From: Plazaster borealis
Taxonomy: Eukaryota; Echinodermata; Asteroidea; Forcipulatida; Labidiasteridae
Assembly (NCBI GenBank): GCA_021014325.1
Contig: CM037460.1
Location: 22,974,044 to 23,038,043, forward strand
DNA: 64,000 bases
Direction of reading: 5' to 3'
The position numbers and the translations under genes are program-made. The notes below the pieces were generated by a model, which saw nothing but the letters and a program-made list of their open reading frames with translations, did not search any database and had not been told where the DNA came from. Below, in pieces: positions 31,265 through 45,194 of the stretch (the stretch's first letter is position 1; the number at the start of each line of letters is the position of its first letter).

Positions 31265-31269
31265 TCCCT

Positions 31270-33820
31270 TAGCAGTGTTTCTTTTCGTTAAAATGTGTGG
31301 GAGGCGTTTGAGAACATTTCTTTATGGTGTCCACAAAGGTGTTAAGCAATTTTTTCTTTGGCTGGTATTTATTTTGAACTGCCGCAAAAGTACAATATTC
31401 AATCTGAGTATAGACGCTTTTCTTTTGAAATTTAACTTCACGTTGTATTGTTCTAAACAAGGGTATGGACAGCCCTAACTCCAGATTGGGAATTCTGTTC
31501 AAAAGTGGACGGTCCGTTGATAAAATCTGATGTATTGAACTATGATGTATACAATCTTTTGTCTCGGGAGCACAAAACAAGGGGACACCGTTTCATAAGT
31601 GTCCCACGTTCATGGAATAACCCAGCTGTCAAACGACCAGTGAATTTTTGTAAAAGAATAGGCGGTCACGTTCGAGAAATATATCAACTCCTAAAACGTT
31701 TTATGTTTTGTTTTCACCCCGGCAAAACAAATTGCTTTAAGTCTGTTATTATCGTATGTGTAGGCTTACATTAGCCTCTAACATGTTTTAGTTGATTTTA
31801 TCCAGAGTCCTGATAAACCATTCCTCGAGACGTTACAATAACAGATAAATCCATATTCCCTGATCAAAATATATGAACAGATTGAAATGTATAAAATAAC
31901 CACATAAACCATTCCATTAACCATTCGATCAATCAACGACACTTTACAATAACCGATACAACAAACAATTGAAATATAGTACATATAACATATTATTTAA
32001 CTAAAGGTTGTTAATTTTAACCAGATAAACCATTCCGTGAATCAATCGATCAATCAATGAGACTAATCGATAGAGTCCACTATCTCCTATCGAAGTAGAC
32101 ATATAGTTACTCTATGACTAAACAATGCATCATCACCTCCATGACATATAGAAAAGTTTCAACCATGCTCAAACATTATTGTGTCAAGAACAATGACAAC
32201 ATAAGACACGTCAACCGGCTGCTTGTTGATAAACAAAATGAAAATGAATCATAAATTTTATTTATAGGCTGGTTAACTTTGATGTGTGCTATATGGGTCT
32301 ACTTTCCTAAAACAATCGAGGGTATGACTCGAATATACAGTAACAAAATCAAGGAGGTTTTGTTCCTTTTGTCCGAAATAAGAGGCAAATAAATTAGCTT
32401 AGTGTTTAGCCTATTTTTGTATAGCAACGTAGTTCAAAACACCAAAACTTTAAATATCTTCCTCCTTCTAAGCTCAAGTTAGCTTTAATGGCTTGTCTGT
32501 TTTGTTTTTACATGCAACAAAAAAATCAAGAGCTGTTTTGTTTCCAAATTATAAAGTTTAATAAATAAATCTAGCCTTATAACACATTGTTTGAGTTGAT
32601 GGACGGGCGCCAAACACCAAAGATTCGTTTAGTCCTTGATCAAGGCTACCTACAACCATGTGTAATGTCCGTGGATTTTAATTTTCTTTCAGAACACGGA
32701 TTATCCGTTAGAATACATGACTGCATACGTTTGGTAATTGGAACCCAATGTTTGTTTCAATTCTATAGTTGTAGATATATACCATAAAACTAACCTGTGA
32801 AAATTTCATTTCAAAAGGTGTTAGCGTTTTTGAGATATTGCCGAAAATTAGGAGCGGTTATGTCCACGCAGGAAGAATAATCTGCAAATGGAATACACAA
32901 ACTAGGAAACGTTACTGTCAGTAACGCTTCTCAGATTCAAATTGTTTGGGATCAAAAGTGATATCTTTTTGCATAACCGCAGCACTTCTAAGTGAACAGT
33001 TTCTCAATATGCGTTTTACTATCCAAAGCTGCTGTACTTCTTACCGAGTAAGTTTTTATTGCCATTAATTTTCAGAGTCATTACCAATCATATACAGACA
33101 TTATAGGTAGAACTTTTAATCCAGTTGTATTTCGGAAAGGGCCTGTTTTTTTTTTGTTCATGTTAACAAAAGCACAACATTTCAAACAAACATAGGGACA
33201 CATAATTATAATCATTATATACACACGAACTTTACAGGCAGACCGGAAGCCACCAAATGGGAGTGCAACAAAATAGTGTTCCAGATGCGAATAATTGTTG
33301 TTTACATTCATGGTGACGAATGTAAACAAAAATAAACCACTGAAGTCGACCGCCAGTATACTGTTTGTCGCACACAATGTTTTGCTAAGCCACAGTCATG
33401 CAGTCCAATCACGTACTACAATGGATTTGAACAAAACGCCCCCAACAAGTTTAGCCGAGTTGTATTCAATGTCGTATTAGAAACCAGATGACCAAGGTTT
33501 CTGCATTCTTGTGCAATTCAGCTTGCAATCGCAGACAATTCAACCGAATACCGCACATAGTATAGCTGCCCCTCCTTCGGACTAGATACACTGCCCTCCC
33601 ACCCCGCTCGTTTATATTAATATTTATAGTCACCCTGATCTAAAAAAAACCTTTTAAGAGTGACCTATATATTTTTGTTTAACCCCGCAAGGATGGAAAT
33701 TGTGCTAAAAAGCAGATTTTCAAGACATTTTTACATAGGTTTTGGCTCGATGATCTCAAATTTAGATTTAAACAAAAACTATTATATAGCATATGTTGTT
33801 CATTTCATAAGTCGAGGAAT
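31270..33820. other. No gene recognised
   Basis: AT-rich sequence. 32725-33095 contains scattered pieces resembling a diverged MITE family (ACGTTTGGTAATTGG, then CCTGTGAAAATTTCA, then CTTCTCAGATTCAAAT). Confidence 0.5.
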
Positions 33821-33821
33821 A

Positions 33822-34484
33822 ACACTCTAAAAACTTCCGGTTCAAAATTGATCCGGATTCCGGGTCCCGCCGTGGGGCCTGACCCATTTCTGGGTCAGTG
33901 TGACCCGGAATGTAATACTAATAATAATATTAAAGAGAAATTTATAAAGTACAAACAGTTGCATATCGGCTCTGCCTCAAGGCGCATAATACAAGAAAAT
34001 GGATTAAACCCCCCCCCCCAAAAAAAAAAAAATTTACGTCTGGACCAGCCGAATAAACAGTAAGTTAAAAAGATGAACTAGTGAAAACATATAGTTGTAG
34101 AAACTGAATAATAAATAAAAACTTTCAATAAATTACAATATTACAAAAATATTGTTTGAAAAGATGAGTCTTAAAGACACTGGACACCTTTGGTAACTGT
34201 CAAAGACCAGTCTTCTCACTTGGTGTATCTCAACATATGCACAAAATAACAAACCTGTGAAAATTTGAACTCAATTGGTCATCGAAGTTGCGAGATAAGA
34301 AAAAACACCCTTGTCACACGAAGTTCCAAATTGAAGGAGCTACAATGCTGTCAAAGTGACCAAGAACTTTGGTCGAGATGACGCAGAATCCGAGTTAAAA
34401 ATCCCACTTTTAAACTACTTTGGATTAGGCCCCCTGGGACCCGGAATCGTGGTCAATATTGTGCCACGGTAGTTTTTAGAGTGT
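33822..34484. mobile_element. MITE with ACACTCTAAAAACT ends
   Basis: The inverted ends continue inward with a GGATTCCGGGTCCC/GGGACCCGGAATC arm. Inside, at 34171-34325, is a truncated piece starting TTAAAGACACTGGACACC that resembles the TTAA elements. Confidence 0.65.
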
Positions 34485-34581
34485 GGGGAAGCATAATGGA
34501 CTATGTGATACAAGGGATGTCCTCCTGTAACCACTGTTCCTGCCTGTAAGCCCATGCGATCGTTGCATTTATACGGTTACA

Positions 34582-34748
34582 CTCCTATATTTCGACACTC
34601 CTATGTTTAGACACCCCTATGTTCCAACAACCTTGGTGTTTTTTTCCTAATCATAACCAACCCTAAACCCTAACCCTAACCCTAGCGAAATCACATGCTT
34701 TGTTCGCGACATAGGGTTGTCGGAACATAGGGGTGTCGGAATATAATA
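34582..34748. mobile_element. MITE with TCCGACACCCCTATG arms
   Basis: The arms of repeated CGACA..CCTATGTT blocks are inverted. The centre holds a short run of CCCTAA. Confidence 0.65.
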
Positions 34749-35457
34749 GAGCAGTCACCCATTTATACAATGAACATTCATTATTTACAGCCTAGCCAAC
34801 GAACATACCCCCTTACAATACTGTTGGAAAGAGTATGCCCTATACATAATCTCCTTAAAGATGGGGTATGAGTATGGGCCAATTCAAAACGAAAATTTAA
34901 GATTTAGGTTGTTATAATATAGTTAATTTTATATACATTTGAGGAAGTTATAAGCTTTCATTTCAAGTATTGCACGAAAAGAAATCCGTCATTGATTTAA
35001 TCCGTTAATTAAAAACTAAGCACCATCTTGTGTGATGTGGCTTTTGGATTGTTTTTGTCTATAAATGACATTTGGAAAACAACTAGACAGTAATTTAGTT
35101 TACTATTCTGTAATCCTTCAGGTGTGCCATTGTCCTGTCTTTGGAATGTAGGCCTATTGTGTAATCTGCTGTTTATATTTTTATATTTCTTGTCTTTTGT
35201 ATTGTATGTATATTTTTGTAATGTAATTGTGATTTTTTTACCTGTGAAATTAATAAATGAAATGAAAAGCTACCTATTGTCAGGTCGGAATCCCGACATT
35301 ATTTTCCGTCGATCAGCCATGCACACAAACATTTATGTTGCATGCTTTTTACATGTTTTGTGTGCGGAATTGGTCGTGGCATATGCACAAGCTTGTGTAT
35401 GTTTTTCGTTTGGAGACAACATCATCTTGTCAACAATTGTTCGTAGAAAAACATTCT

Positions 35458-35834
35458 TTAAAGGTATCGTATACACGGTTGGTAATGACTCAAAACAAAT
35501 ATTAGCATAAAAACTTACTTGGTAACAAGCAACGGAGAGCTGTTGATAGTATAAAACATTGTAGGGAACGACTCCCTCTGAAGTAACGTAGCTTTTGAGA
35601 AAGAGGAAATTTCTCACTAAAATAATAAAAAACTTCTTGCAAGAAGTATTTATTCCTATCTGAAAGCACACAAATTTGTGCAACAAGGGTGTTTTTTCTT
35701 TCATCATTTTCTTGCAACTTCGATGACCAATAGAGCCCAAATTTTCACAGGCTTGTTATTTTATGCATATGTTGTGATACACCAAGTGAGAACACTGGTC
35801 TTTGACAATTTCCAAACGTGTTCAGTGTCTTTAA
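35458..35834 (+). mobile_element. TTAA-type MITE, family 1, copy 5
   Basis: Both TTAA ends are intact. Confidence 0.85.
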
Positions 35835-35839
35835 CACAA

Positions 35840-37735
35840 ACAAAATTAATAATCTTTCGGCGAAAATTGGGCCAAGCAATTTTACTGTATTTGTGTAATT
35901 TGCCAAATATCCCGTCTTGTAGCAACCAGAGTATATTTGTAACGGTTCATTTGTATGGTTTATGCGGGAAATCCCAATATTTATGTAAATATGGGCTACT
36001 GGGCTCTGTGACAACTCCCAAAAATAAACACCAATAAAAAAGTCATTATTTATTCCCGTAGGGAAAAAATAACAAATATTCAAACCTTTTAATTCTTTTA
36101 CAGGTTGCTGTGTGACGAAAGGAAAACATTGCCTCCCGCCCTGCTGGAAAGTCAGACTGAATTAATTTACATCATTCAATGGGTGTTGCTATTGGGCTAT
36201 AAATGGGGCAAAGAAAAACAACGGAACAACGAAACTCGAGGAGGGGCAGCGTAAAAAGTGTAAAAATAAAATGCTGTGCTAAATTGTTAAATCGTTTACA
36301 CCATGGAAATTTTGTTTCAACAATGTTCCTATACCTGGTCTTCGTAACTTCGCGATAACACTTTTTATTTTACTTTTTCGAAAGCTAAAATTGCATTATT
36401 GCGATGAATGTATTGCTCAAAATATATTTCGGGCCTTAGCTCTCATTAACCAATACTTTTGGAAAAATCTGCGTTTATTTTACAGGAGTGTTTGTTTGTT
36501 TGTTTGTTTGTTTGATTTCCATTTGTACAACAACAAAAGTACAAGAATAATGATTACAAGTAAATAAGTTATAAAATAAATTAAGTGCAAATTGGGGTTG
36601 CAACAGAGGAGGAGCAACATGTAATGGAGCACCCAAACTGCTTTGAAATGTTGCACTGGTTTAAAATAATGACAAGTAAAGCATAATAAGAAAATTAGTG
36701 TTAACAAAATTAATAATAAAGATGTGAACTTATGAAATTGTACACCTTTTTATTTGTTGTTTATGTCTTGCTCTTAAAGACATGTGTGACAATTCAAATT
36801 AGCACATGAAATAATTACACTTAGTTGAATACAAGTCTTTAAGTTGTTTAATCTAGCGCTTCTTTTGGATCATTAACAAAACTTTCTCTAAGTTAGGGTA
36901 AAAATTTAAGACTTTTGGAAAAATACAGCGATAATTGGATGAAACAACATCAACTCTATAAATACAAAAGGCGTGAAGTAGACTGCCTTGTCTTGTGGAG
37001 AAAGAAGTAAAAACTCTGTTCAAAGGAAAGAAATTAGGATTGATTACATTATCTGGAAGTAAATTATGAAGAGAATCAAAATAATGAGTTGCTATTTGCA
37101 CATTGTAGGCCTAAATATCTTCCAATTTCAGAATATTATGTTTATAACAATGTCCTTTCTGGCATAAATTTGTTATTGCTTAAATGCTAGGTCCGGGGTT
37201 TTTTTGGCCGATTTGACCAGAAAATTATGATTTAAAGTTTTAGTAGCTATTTTCATAGATTCGAGAAAGTATAAGCATTCATATTGCACGAAAAAAAAAT
37301 CGTCAATGATAAATGCTACCCACGGTTAATTAAACTAACTAAAAATGAATTAGGGCCTATTGTCTGGATCCCTATACATTAAATCACGTTCACCAACCAT
37401 GTACAAAACAATTTTGCATGTTACATGTATTTTGTGCATTGTCTGTGGCATATTATGCAAAAGTTTGCTCGGATGTTTGTTTTGTTTTTAAACAGCATCA
37501 CCTTAAAATTCGGTCCGAAAAAGATCTTTTAAAATCGGGCAATGCAACTTTAAACTTGTAACAGCCTGTTACGCAGGTATGCCTCATCAAAAAGAAAGAA
37601 AGAAACATAAGGCGACATTAACCTCTTAGGGGCAGTGAACTAATGACATGCCATGTAATAGGATCTTAACAAAATACAATGCCCGAACTTTTCAAAAAGG
37701 AAAAGGCTAGGCCTATTTAATGAGTTCGGGATAAG
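35840..37735. other. No gene recognised
   Basis: AT-rich sequence; (GTTT)n near 36490-36513. Confidence 0.5.
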
Positions 37736-37736
37736 T

Positions 37737-38112
37737 TTAAAGGCATCGTACACGTTTGGTAATTACTCAAAATATATATTAGCATGAAAACTGACTTGGT
37801 AACAAGCAACAGAGAGCTGTTGATAGTATAAAACATTGTGAGAAACGACTCCCTCTGAAGTAACGTAGTTTGTGAGAAAGAGGTAATTTCTCACTAAAAT
37901 AATAAAAACAATTCTTGCAAGAAGTTTTTATTCCTGTATCTGAAAGCACAAATTTGTACAACAAGGGTGTTTTTTCTTTCATCATTTTCTTGCAACTTCG
38001 ATGACCAATTGAGCCCAAATTTTTACAGGCTTGTTATTTTATGCATATGTTGGGATACACCAAGTGAGAACACTGGTCTTTGACAATTACCAAACGTGTA
38101 CGATGCCTTTAA
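37737..38112 (+). mobile_element. TTAA-type MITE, family 1, copy 6
   Basis: Both TTAA ends are intact. Confidence 0.85.
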
Positions 38113-38737
38113 TATCTGCTTTGCAAAGGCTTTGTAAAGTGAGTAAACTACAACCCGGGAAACCGTATAGGGAACATTTTTTTAAGCTACACTGGAACGC
38201 CAGTAGCCCATACAATGTGTACTATGTAAAAAGACACCATCTACTTGTGCAGCGCAAGTATAGGAAACTATGAAATAGGGTTATATAAATTTTATTTTAA
38301 TTTTGATGTCTGGTGCGCAAATATATTTCTGTCTGAGTGGGACTACAAGGTCAAATTCAGTTTTGTGATCCACTTCTTTTCCAATACACAGAGTCCCCAT
38401 AGAAGAGGAAAACAATTACAGGTCTCTACCTCTCACGTTAAAACAGTGTAAAATGCCACCGTGTTTAATACCCTTTAAGTGCAATTTTTGTAAAAATCCA
38501 AAATTGTTCGATGACGTCGAATTTCAAAAGATCTGTACCTTTTTGTGCATATAATTTTTAGTTCATTCCCGAATTGTGATAATATTCAATCAAAATGGCA
38601 TTGAATTTGACCTTTTGACTGGCGTTTAAGTCCTCTTTTGAATCTATAGACCCATTTGTTTTTACCTGTCCGATGACGTCATGTTTCAAGTTTTACTCTG
38701 AAAGAGTGTCAACATAAAATTACAATTGTACACCTTC

Positions 38738-39016
38738 TTAAAGGTATCGTACACGTTTGGAAAGACTCCAAACAAATATTAGCATAAAAACTTACTTGGT
38801 AACAAGCAACGGAGAGCTGTTGACAGTATAAAACATTGTAGGAAACGACTCCCTCTGAAGTAACGTAGTTTTTGAGAAAGAGGTAATTGCTCACTAAAAT
38901 AATAAAAACTTCTTGCAAGAAGTTTTTATTCCTATCTGAAAGCACACAAATTTGTACAAGGGTGTTTTTTCTTTCATAATTTTCTTGGAACTTCGATGAC
39001 CAATTGAGCACAAAAT
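38738..39016 (+). mobile_element. TTAA-type MITE, family 1, copy 7 (truncated)
   Basis: The left TTAA end is present; it stops after the GATGACCAATTGAGC block, lacking about 100 bp. Confidence 0.8.
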
Positions 39017-39646
39017 TCTCATTTTTTTTGCAGCAACCGGAAGCTGAGGTCAAGTTTAATTCTCGGGTTTTCTTCGTTAGTATTGTTGAATTGATTTTAC
39101 TTTCATATTTGTTATCACTAAGTATTACATTCCCAACAACATAAATATTTTTCTTGGTCATAAACCACGTTAAACTAAAATAATTGACAAAACAAAATCT
39201 TTCCCACGTAAATCTCCATATGGTTGGGACCACAATGGTCCCGGAAGTTCAAATATGCGCTAGACTTGCACAGTCTATACAGAACTAGCAAGAGGTGTGT
39301 TAGATGACAATTCAGCCAGCTACGTCTTGTTTGCTCTGCTTTGTTTGATTGTTTGGGTTTTTATTTCTAGTCAACGAAGGTGAATTTTTTTATTAACCAA
39401 CCAATTGCAACAATTCTGACTGATACTTGTTCGTTGTAAACTGCTCGGTGATTTTGATGTTGATAACAAAAATATAAAAAAAGAGAAAAGCGATGGATAC
39501 TATTTTAATCTGGGACATTCTCAAAAGGGTTACAATATCCCAGTGGCGCCCACAGGCTTGAAGCCGTACAATAGATAGGCCTTCACGAAACTGTTACCGG
39601 TATTTAATTTTAGCGGTCTCAGGCCTAAAGGTAGTGTCATAGATTG

Positions 39647-41013
39647 GTTTTTGTCGACGTAATGCTGATTATAGGTAAAATGATAAAGACAGATACAATA
39701 CAAGTTACATGTGAAACTTTCAACTGCATAGCCTACAGTGTCTATAGCCTACTTGCTGAGAAAATAGAAAAACAACAACTGCCACTGTGTTTTCGTAAGA
39801 ACGTCGAATCCATCCACGTTGAGCGATCGTTACCAACCGCATCTCCGGTCGCATCATTTGCGAACGGACACCAACCCTCAGGTCTCAGATTCAAACATTT
39901 GGGGGTGAACAATTATCCAAACCATGCGAATGAAATCCGTTCTCTAAATAGTTTTCATTATTAACAGCTGCAGTGCTTCTCACTGTGTATTTATCAATCT
40001 ATGACCCTATCTTTAATAATGGGTAAGCCTATCAAATTCCCTGATGTGCTTATAGACCATTGGGCATTATAGGGGTCAGATGGCATAAAAGCTTTTCATT
40101 TCTGTATGGAGAACGATGTATACCCATACTACTGTCTTGATCTTACTCAGTGAGGCGGATTATGAATTGACTTTTTTTTTGTCAGGCCATAAATTCCAGA
40201 GAAGAAAGGCAGTAGGAGATTGTATTATAATAAAAGGTACTTTTGTATAGTGTGAAGTCCGGACGTTTCGATTGAGCAGAGCGATGTGGCGTTTAATAAC
40301 GTTAAATTCGTAGAAGTATCGGATGGGGCGTGAAGTTTTGAACTTTAATTGTGTCAATGTCTACCTCCATGAAAATGACAACAATAGACCTTATGCACAT
40401 GACGTCATTTGAGTAGGGCGCCCTCGCCTAGAGGTCAAAAGGAGGTTGTTCATTGGCCAATCCTGTGCGCTGCGCGTACAAATTTGCGCGTTTCGATTGT
40501 TTCGTCATCGTTTTACCTCTAAGATGGCGGCTGGATGACGTCAATGCATAAGGTCTATTGACTTGTTGTATTTTCAAAGTTAGAGTCATATATTGTTTTT
40601 GTTGTTTTGTCAACGTAATGCTGATTTATAGCCCAAATTATCAAGAAAGATACAATAAAAGTCACCTGTAAAAGTTCCAGCTGATTATACAGTGTCAATG
40701 TTGAGAAAATAGCAAACAAACTGTTCCGGTATTTTCATTAGGAACGTCGAATCCATCCACGTTTAGCGAGGTGACAGCATTCGCGAACACGGACATTTGT
40801 ATTTTCAGTCAACCGTCAGAAATCTGAGAAACTATTCATGCATGATTCGTTTCTCAGATTCAAATGTTGTGGGGTGAAACAATTATCAAAACCATATTAC
40901 TTCAAAGGGAATCCTTTCTCAAAGTAGTTTATACTATCAACAGCGCTGCAATGCTTCTCACCAAGTAGGTTTCATGGTAATTAATTGTTGGAGTATTTAC
41001 CAATCTATGACCC
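39647..41013. repeat. Diverged direct duplication (~370 bp each)
   Basis: 39647-40010 and 40605-41013 share GTAATGCTGATT, GAACGTCGAATCCATCCACG, CTCAGATTCAAA and TATCAATCTATGACCCTA-like ends. Probably two copies of an old mobile element. The MITE at 40383-40559 lies between them. Confidence 0.7.
40383..40559. mobile_element. MITE with AATAGACCTTATGCA ends
   Basis: Ends AATAGACCTTATGCACATGA and TCAATGCATAAGGTCTATT, each next to a TGACGTCA-type palindrome. Confidence 0.8.
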
Positions 41014-41117
41014 TACTTTTTAAGTTGACTTTGGGAAATTGCGTCGTGTAATTTTCTTACGCCTTCTTCTGGTTTCATGGGATCAGACACCAGTTTAGTA
41101 TGTTGTTTATAAATCTA

Positions 41118-41580
41118 AACTGCTCACAAAAAATTAGGAAACTTTTTTTAATCAAGTATATTTTTATTATTTATTACTCTCTTTGTATATATTATATATC
41201 AATGCAAAAGCTGAGGTGTTCCTCTTTAAAATGATACCACATTTGCAATGATTACATGTTGCTGAATTTGGCTACATGAATGACAATGAGGCAAAGTCAC
41301 AAATCAAATGTGCCAAAATTACCGCATGTTTGAATTACAGTGTCAATTTGTTTGTTCACACAGTAACACAAAATTGCTAATTTTGGCACATTTGATTTGT
41401 GACTTTGTCTCATTCTCATTAATGTGGCCGAGTCCAGCAACATGTCATCATTGCACATTTGGTATAATTTTAAAGAAGAACACTTCAGCTTTCTATTGAT
41501 ATGCAACATAATACAAGAGGGTAATAAATAATAAAAATATACATGATTAAAAAAGGTTTCCTAACTTTTTGTGAGCAGTT
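41118..41580. mobile_element. 463-bp palindromic TA-flanked MITE
   Basis: Ends AACTGCTCACAAAAA and TTTTTGTGAGCAGTT with TA on both sides. Inner arms (ACAAATCAAATGTGCCAAAA and its inverse; the AGCAACATGT block) make almost the whole element a foldback. Suits a Tc1/mariner-type passenger. Confidence 0.85.
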
Positions 41581-42221
41581 TATTTAAGAGAGCTCCTCTA
41601 AACAGCAAGGGGGGGGCGGGTGTGTCTATGGCAAGATAGGTTTTGGGGCTGTAAATGACCCTTTTTTCACGATAAATTCATAAAACTCACAGATTAATGT
41701 CAACTAAACACTGCTGTTGTGTGAACGTAGGGGGTCAGCCCTCATATCAGAAGAGTCCAGTTGTATTAGAGAAACCAACATTCAAACTCAATTGGATTAC
41801 CTGGATTAAACATTCCTAAAATAACACACGCGGGTACGGCACTACTCAACAATGGCTGCATAGTGCAGCTAGTTTCGCACTGCACCAAAGTTACCTTTGG
41901 CAAGGAGTTTTAAACCCTGGTGTTTAAAAACCTTCAAATAATGCACGTTTTCAGCACATGCTGACATATTTTAATATTTCCATTGTCTTAACCACATCGT
42001 ACACACTGGTCAGCTTATAATATCCTAAGCTGGACCATGCCAGTGCCACACGTCCTATAGAGGGGGTGTCAATCAACAAGAGACTGTGGTTTGGTTAGAA
42101 AGAGCAGAACAAAACTTTGCCATCATCTTTGTGTACAAAATCGGTCCGTAAATTGTCTGTCAATTGTCAAAGCTAGATGAACCAAATTATAAACAATAAC
42201 TAATCATGCAAACAAGTATGC

Positions 42222-42591
42222 TTCAAAGGTATCGTACACGTTTGGTAATGACTCAAAACAAATTTTAGCATAAAAACTTACTTGGTAACAAGCAACGGAG
42301 AGCTGTTGATAGTATAAAACATTGTAGGAAACAACTCCCTCTGAAGAAACGTAGTTTTTGAGAAAGAGGAAATTTCTCACTAAAATAATAAAAACTTCTT
42401 GCAAGAAGTTTTTGTTCCTATCTGAAAGCACACAAATTTGTACAACAAGGGTGTTTTTTCTTTCATCATTTTCTTGCAACTTCGATGACCAATTGAGCCC
42501 AAATTTTCACAGGCTTGTTATTTTATGCATATAATGGGATACACCAAGTGAGAACACTGATCTTTGACAATTTCCAAACGTGTTCCTCAGG
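42222..42591 (+). mobile_element. TTAA-type MITE, family 1, copy 8
   Basis: Both ends are mutated (TTCAAAGG at left, GTTCCTCAGGCA at right). Confidence 0.75.
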
Positions 42592-42894
42592 CACTACCTG
42601 GACATGTAAATAATACACTTAGATAAAGAAATCGTTGGGAAAATGCAAAACAAACCCTTTTAACCTACGGGGAAAAAACTTGTCAGCATGTGTTGACAAT
42701 ATACCGGAGTTACGTTTGTCCCGATTAGGTGCTTCGTGTGAAGGTTTTAATTGATTCTCTTGGTAGGCCTATCATACGTAGAAACACCGAAACGGAGTTA
42801 ATTTCACCAAGGAAAACTAAAAACCGTGTCAATGTTGTCACACCGAAAAGAATCGATTTTAAGGCAGGTTAGATTATTATATCTGTTAATGAAA

Positions 42895-43375
42895 CTATAA
42901 GGGTGCCTCCAAGTGAACTTAATCATTGTAGCTTGCATGCATGAGGGAACTTGTAAACAAGGTGCATTACCAACTCTAGAACACTTGACCTACGGCTTAG
43001 TGTCCAATCCAAAGGATACTAAGGCTATGCTGGGCACAATTTCATAGAGCTGCTGAACGGTAAGCAAAATTTCGTGCTAACTGTAGCAGATAAATGTGCT
43101 TAGGTCTTGGCGTATTTCACAGGTTAGCAAGAAAATTAGGCGGCCATCTTGCGCGTTCACCATGATTTTGCATTGTTACGTCATTCATTTTCATACAGTA
43201 AGCAGCGGAAGGTTAGCGTGCCCTTTCGTGTGCTTACGGTTAGTAGCGCTATGAAATGGAAACTCGCTCAGTGAGCACAAAACGTGGGCTTAGCAGCTCT
43301 ATGAAATTGGGCCCAGATTAGAAACACCAGAATTTGAGTCCGGTGCTCTTAACCGCTCGGCCACGGTCATTTGCA
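42895..43375 (-). mobile_element. SINE split by a MITE
   Basis: SINE blocks (GACCTACGGCTTAGTGTCC, then at the far end GAGTCCGGTGCTCTTAACCG) are separated by the GGGC(A/C)CAATTTCATAG-type MITE at 43032-43313. On the minus strand the head reads GTGGCCGAGCGGTTAAGAGC, a Ser/Leu-tRNA-like A-box region. Confidence 0.65.
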
Positions 43376-44507
43376 GACATGAAACAAATGTAGACCTAAG
43401 ACGACTATACACTTTCAAGATGTCGTCATCTCGAGGGATGTCGTCATCTAGCGTTAATGATTTCATCATCCTGCAGTAAATTACCTCAAGATTTCAACAA
43501 ATTAGATGGCACTTCAAGAGCACCGTAGAAATTGGATCTTATTTAAGTATTAAGCACACACACATTCTATAATTATAACTTCATTCGCTGAGGGCGCTCT
43601 TTGAGCCAAGCAATCGCCCAACCTTGCCCCTTGCAATAAACACTTGACAATGGGCAAGTTTGGGGCTTATAAATTCAAGGCCAATGCCCCCGAGCAAGTG
43701 CAATTCAGGCACAAAGGCTTGCAGACTAAGAAGCACATAGCAGAGATTTCTATGCAAAGTTATGCGATGGATGTGGACTTCACAAATACTTTGTGTTGTG
43801 TACGTTTGGCCCTAAAGAAAGGTTGTCTGAAACCGTGACCTTTCCGCCAACCCTACGTATACAACAAACGATGTACATCGTTGTTCAACTTTAAAGGTAT
43901 CCAGAAGCCTGTATATATACCCGTAAGGGATTTTGGACAAAAGTGTTTAGACTCTGTGAATAGGGTTTTGACTAAGTGTTAAATAAACAATAACATTACT
44001 CGGGGTTATCAAAACTAAGACTTATGTGTAAATTGTCACTGAAGTATACAAATACTCACATCAAATGGTTTGAATGGTTGTGTTTGACAAGTATGTATAA
44101 GGTTTATATTGGGCTGCATGATAACGAAAACGTAACAAAATTTGTTAAAGTATAGGGCCTTATACCACAGCTCGACAAAGACTTTCCTTTCACACTTTAT
44201 ACATCCGCAATCACAAATGACCAATCGGCTTAGACTATATATGGTCCAGTGTTAAAAATAGAAAAGTTGAAACTATCAGCAAGCAAGAACAAAACCCCCC
44301 AAACACAAGCAAATTATACAAGGGAAAAGACAAAATACATGCAGTGAATTCTGAAACCAAAACACCACCAGACTATAAAAAGAGAGATGGGGGAAGGGTG
44401 ATAGAAAAACAAACTATACTTAAAATACACCATCTTGTTTTTAACATTACAAATAGATGAAGTATTTGGTTCCACACCATCGTTACAGAGGAATTTTTAA
44501 AGGGATT

Positions 44508-44632
44508 GTATATGTTTGGTAATTGGTAATGTTAAATCCTATAGTTGTAGATATATACCATAAATAAACCGGTGAAAGGGATTGTATATGTTTGGTAATT
44601 GGTAATGTTAAATCCTAAAGTTGTAGTGGCTT
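44508..44632. repeat. Two tandem copies of a ~74-bp unit
   Basis: GGGATTGTATATGTTTGGTA and GTAATGTTAAATCCTA recur at 44503 and 44577. Confidence 0.8.
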
Positions 44633-45194
44633 CATGATGGCTTTACCTCGAGAAGACTCCCTGCTCACCAGTATGGCTCTGATTACCACATAATTATGCG
44701 CATGGGCTGTACCAGGGATGAGATTGTATGAAAATGAAAAATCCTGAACATTTGATAACAATTTCCTCTTTGAGTGGAAATAAAGCTCCCTAAATGAAGA
44801 GAATGGTACATTTTAGAGGTTTACAGACTGTCTACATCTGTTCAAATAGTTATCTGAAGGTCTGGTCATAACAAAGACATGTCTTTTCATCTCTGGGATG
44901 GCAAGTTTGCTTCTTTCAAGAAAATCTTAAGGTGCAGGGAGATCAGTGAAAAACCCTGAAATCAGGAAAAATCCTGACAAATAACGTGCCTGCTGTAATC
45001 ACAGAATTCCCTGGTAAGCTTTGCTATATGAAATTTGGCCAAGACGTAAATTCTCTGGGGCCCACTTTTTGGACTGGATGGCCCATAGGATCACCCCATT
45101 CCACAAAAAAAATGCCGTAAAAATAACAAAAGAGTATGATTTAATACTCTTTACAAAATATTGAGGCTTAGCAATACGCTTTTAAACGCTTCCT

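Noticed and set aside
34655..34686. CCCTAA repeats as an interstitial telomere
   Set aside because: Only three to four units and placed at the centre of a MITE; not a telomere remnant.
42204..42479. Conserved ~90-codon ORF shared by many sites (also 12169, 35502, 49081)
   Set aside because: It is a reading frame through the TTAA MITE; frames and ends vary between copies.
43330..43372. Functional tRNA-Ser/Leu gene on the minus strand
   Set aside because: Only the A-box half is tRNA-like; no acceptor stem or full cloverleaf, and the same head occurs in other SINE copies.
43644..43838. 64-codon ORF starting MTMGKFGAYKF as a small gene
   Set aside because: No homologous domain recognised, no splice or promoter evidence.
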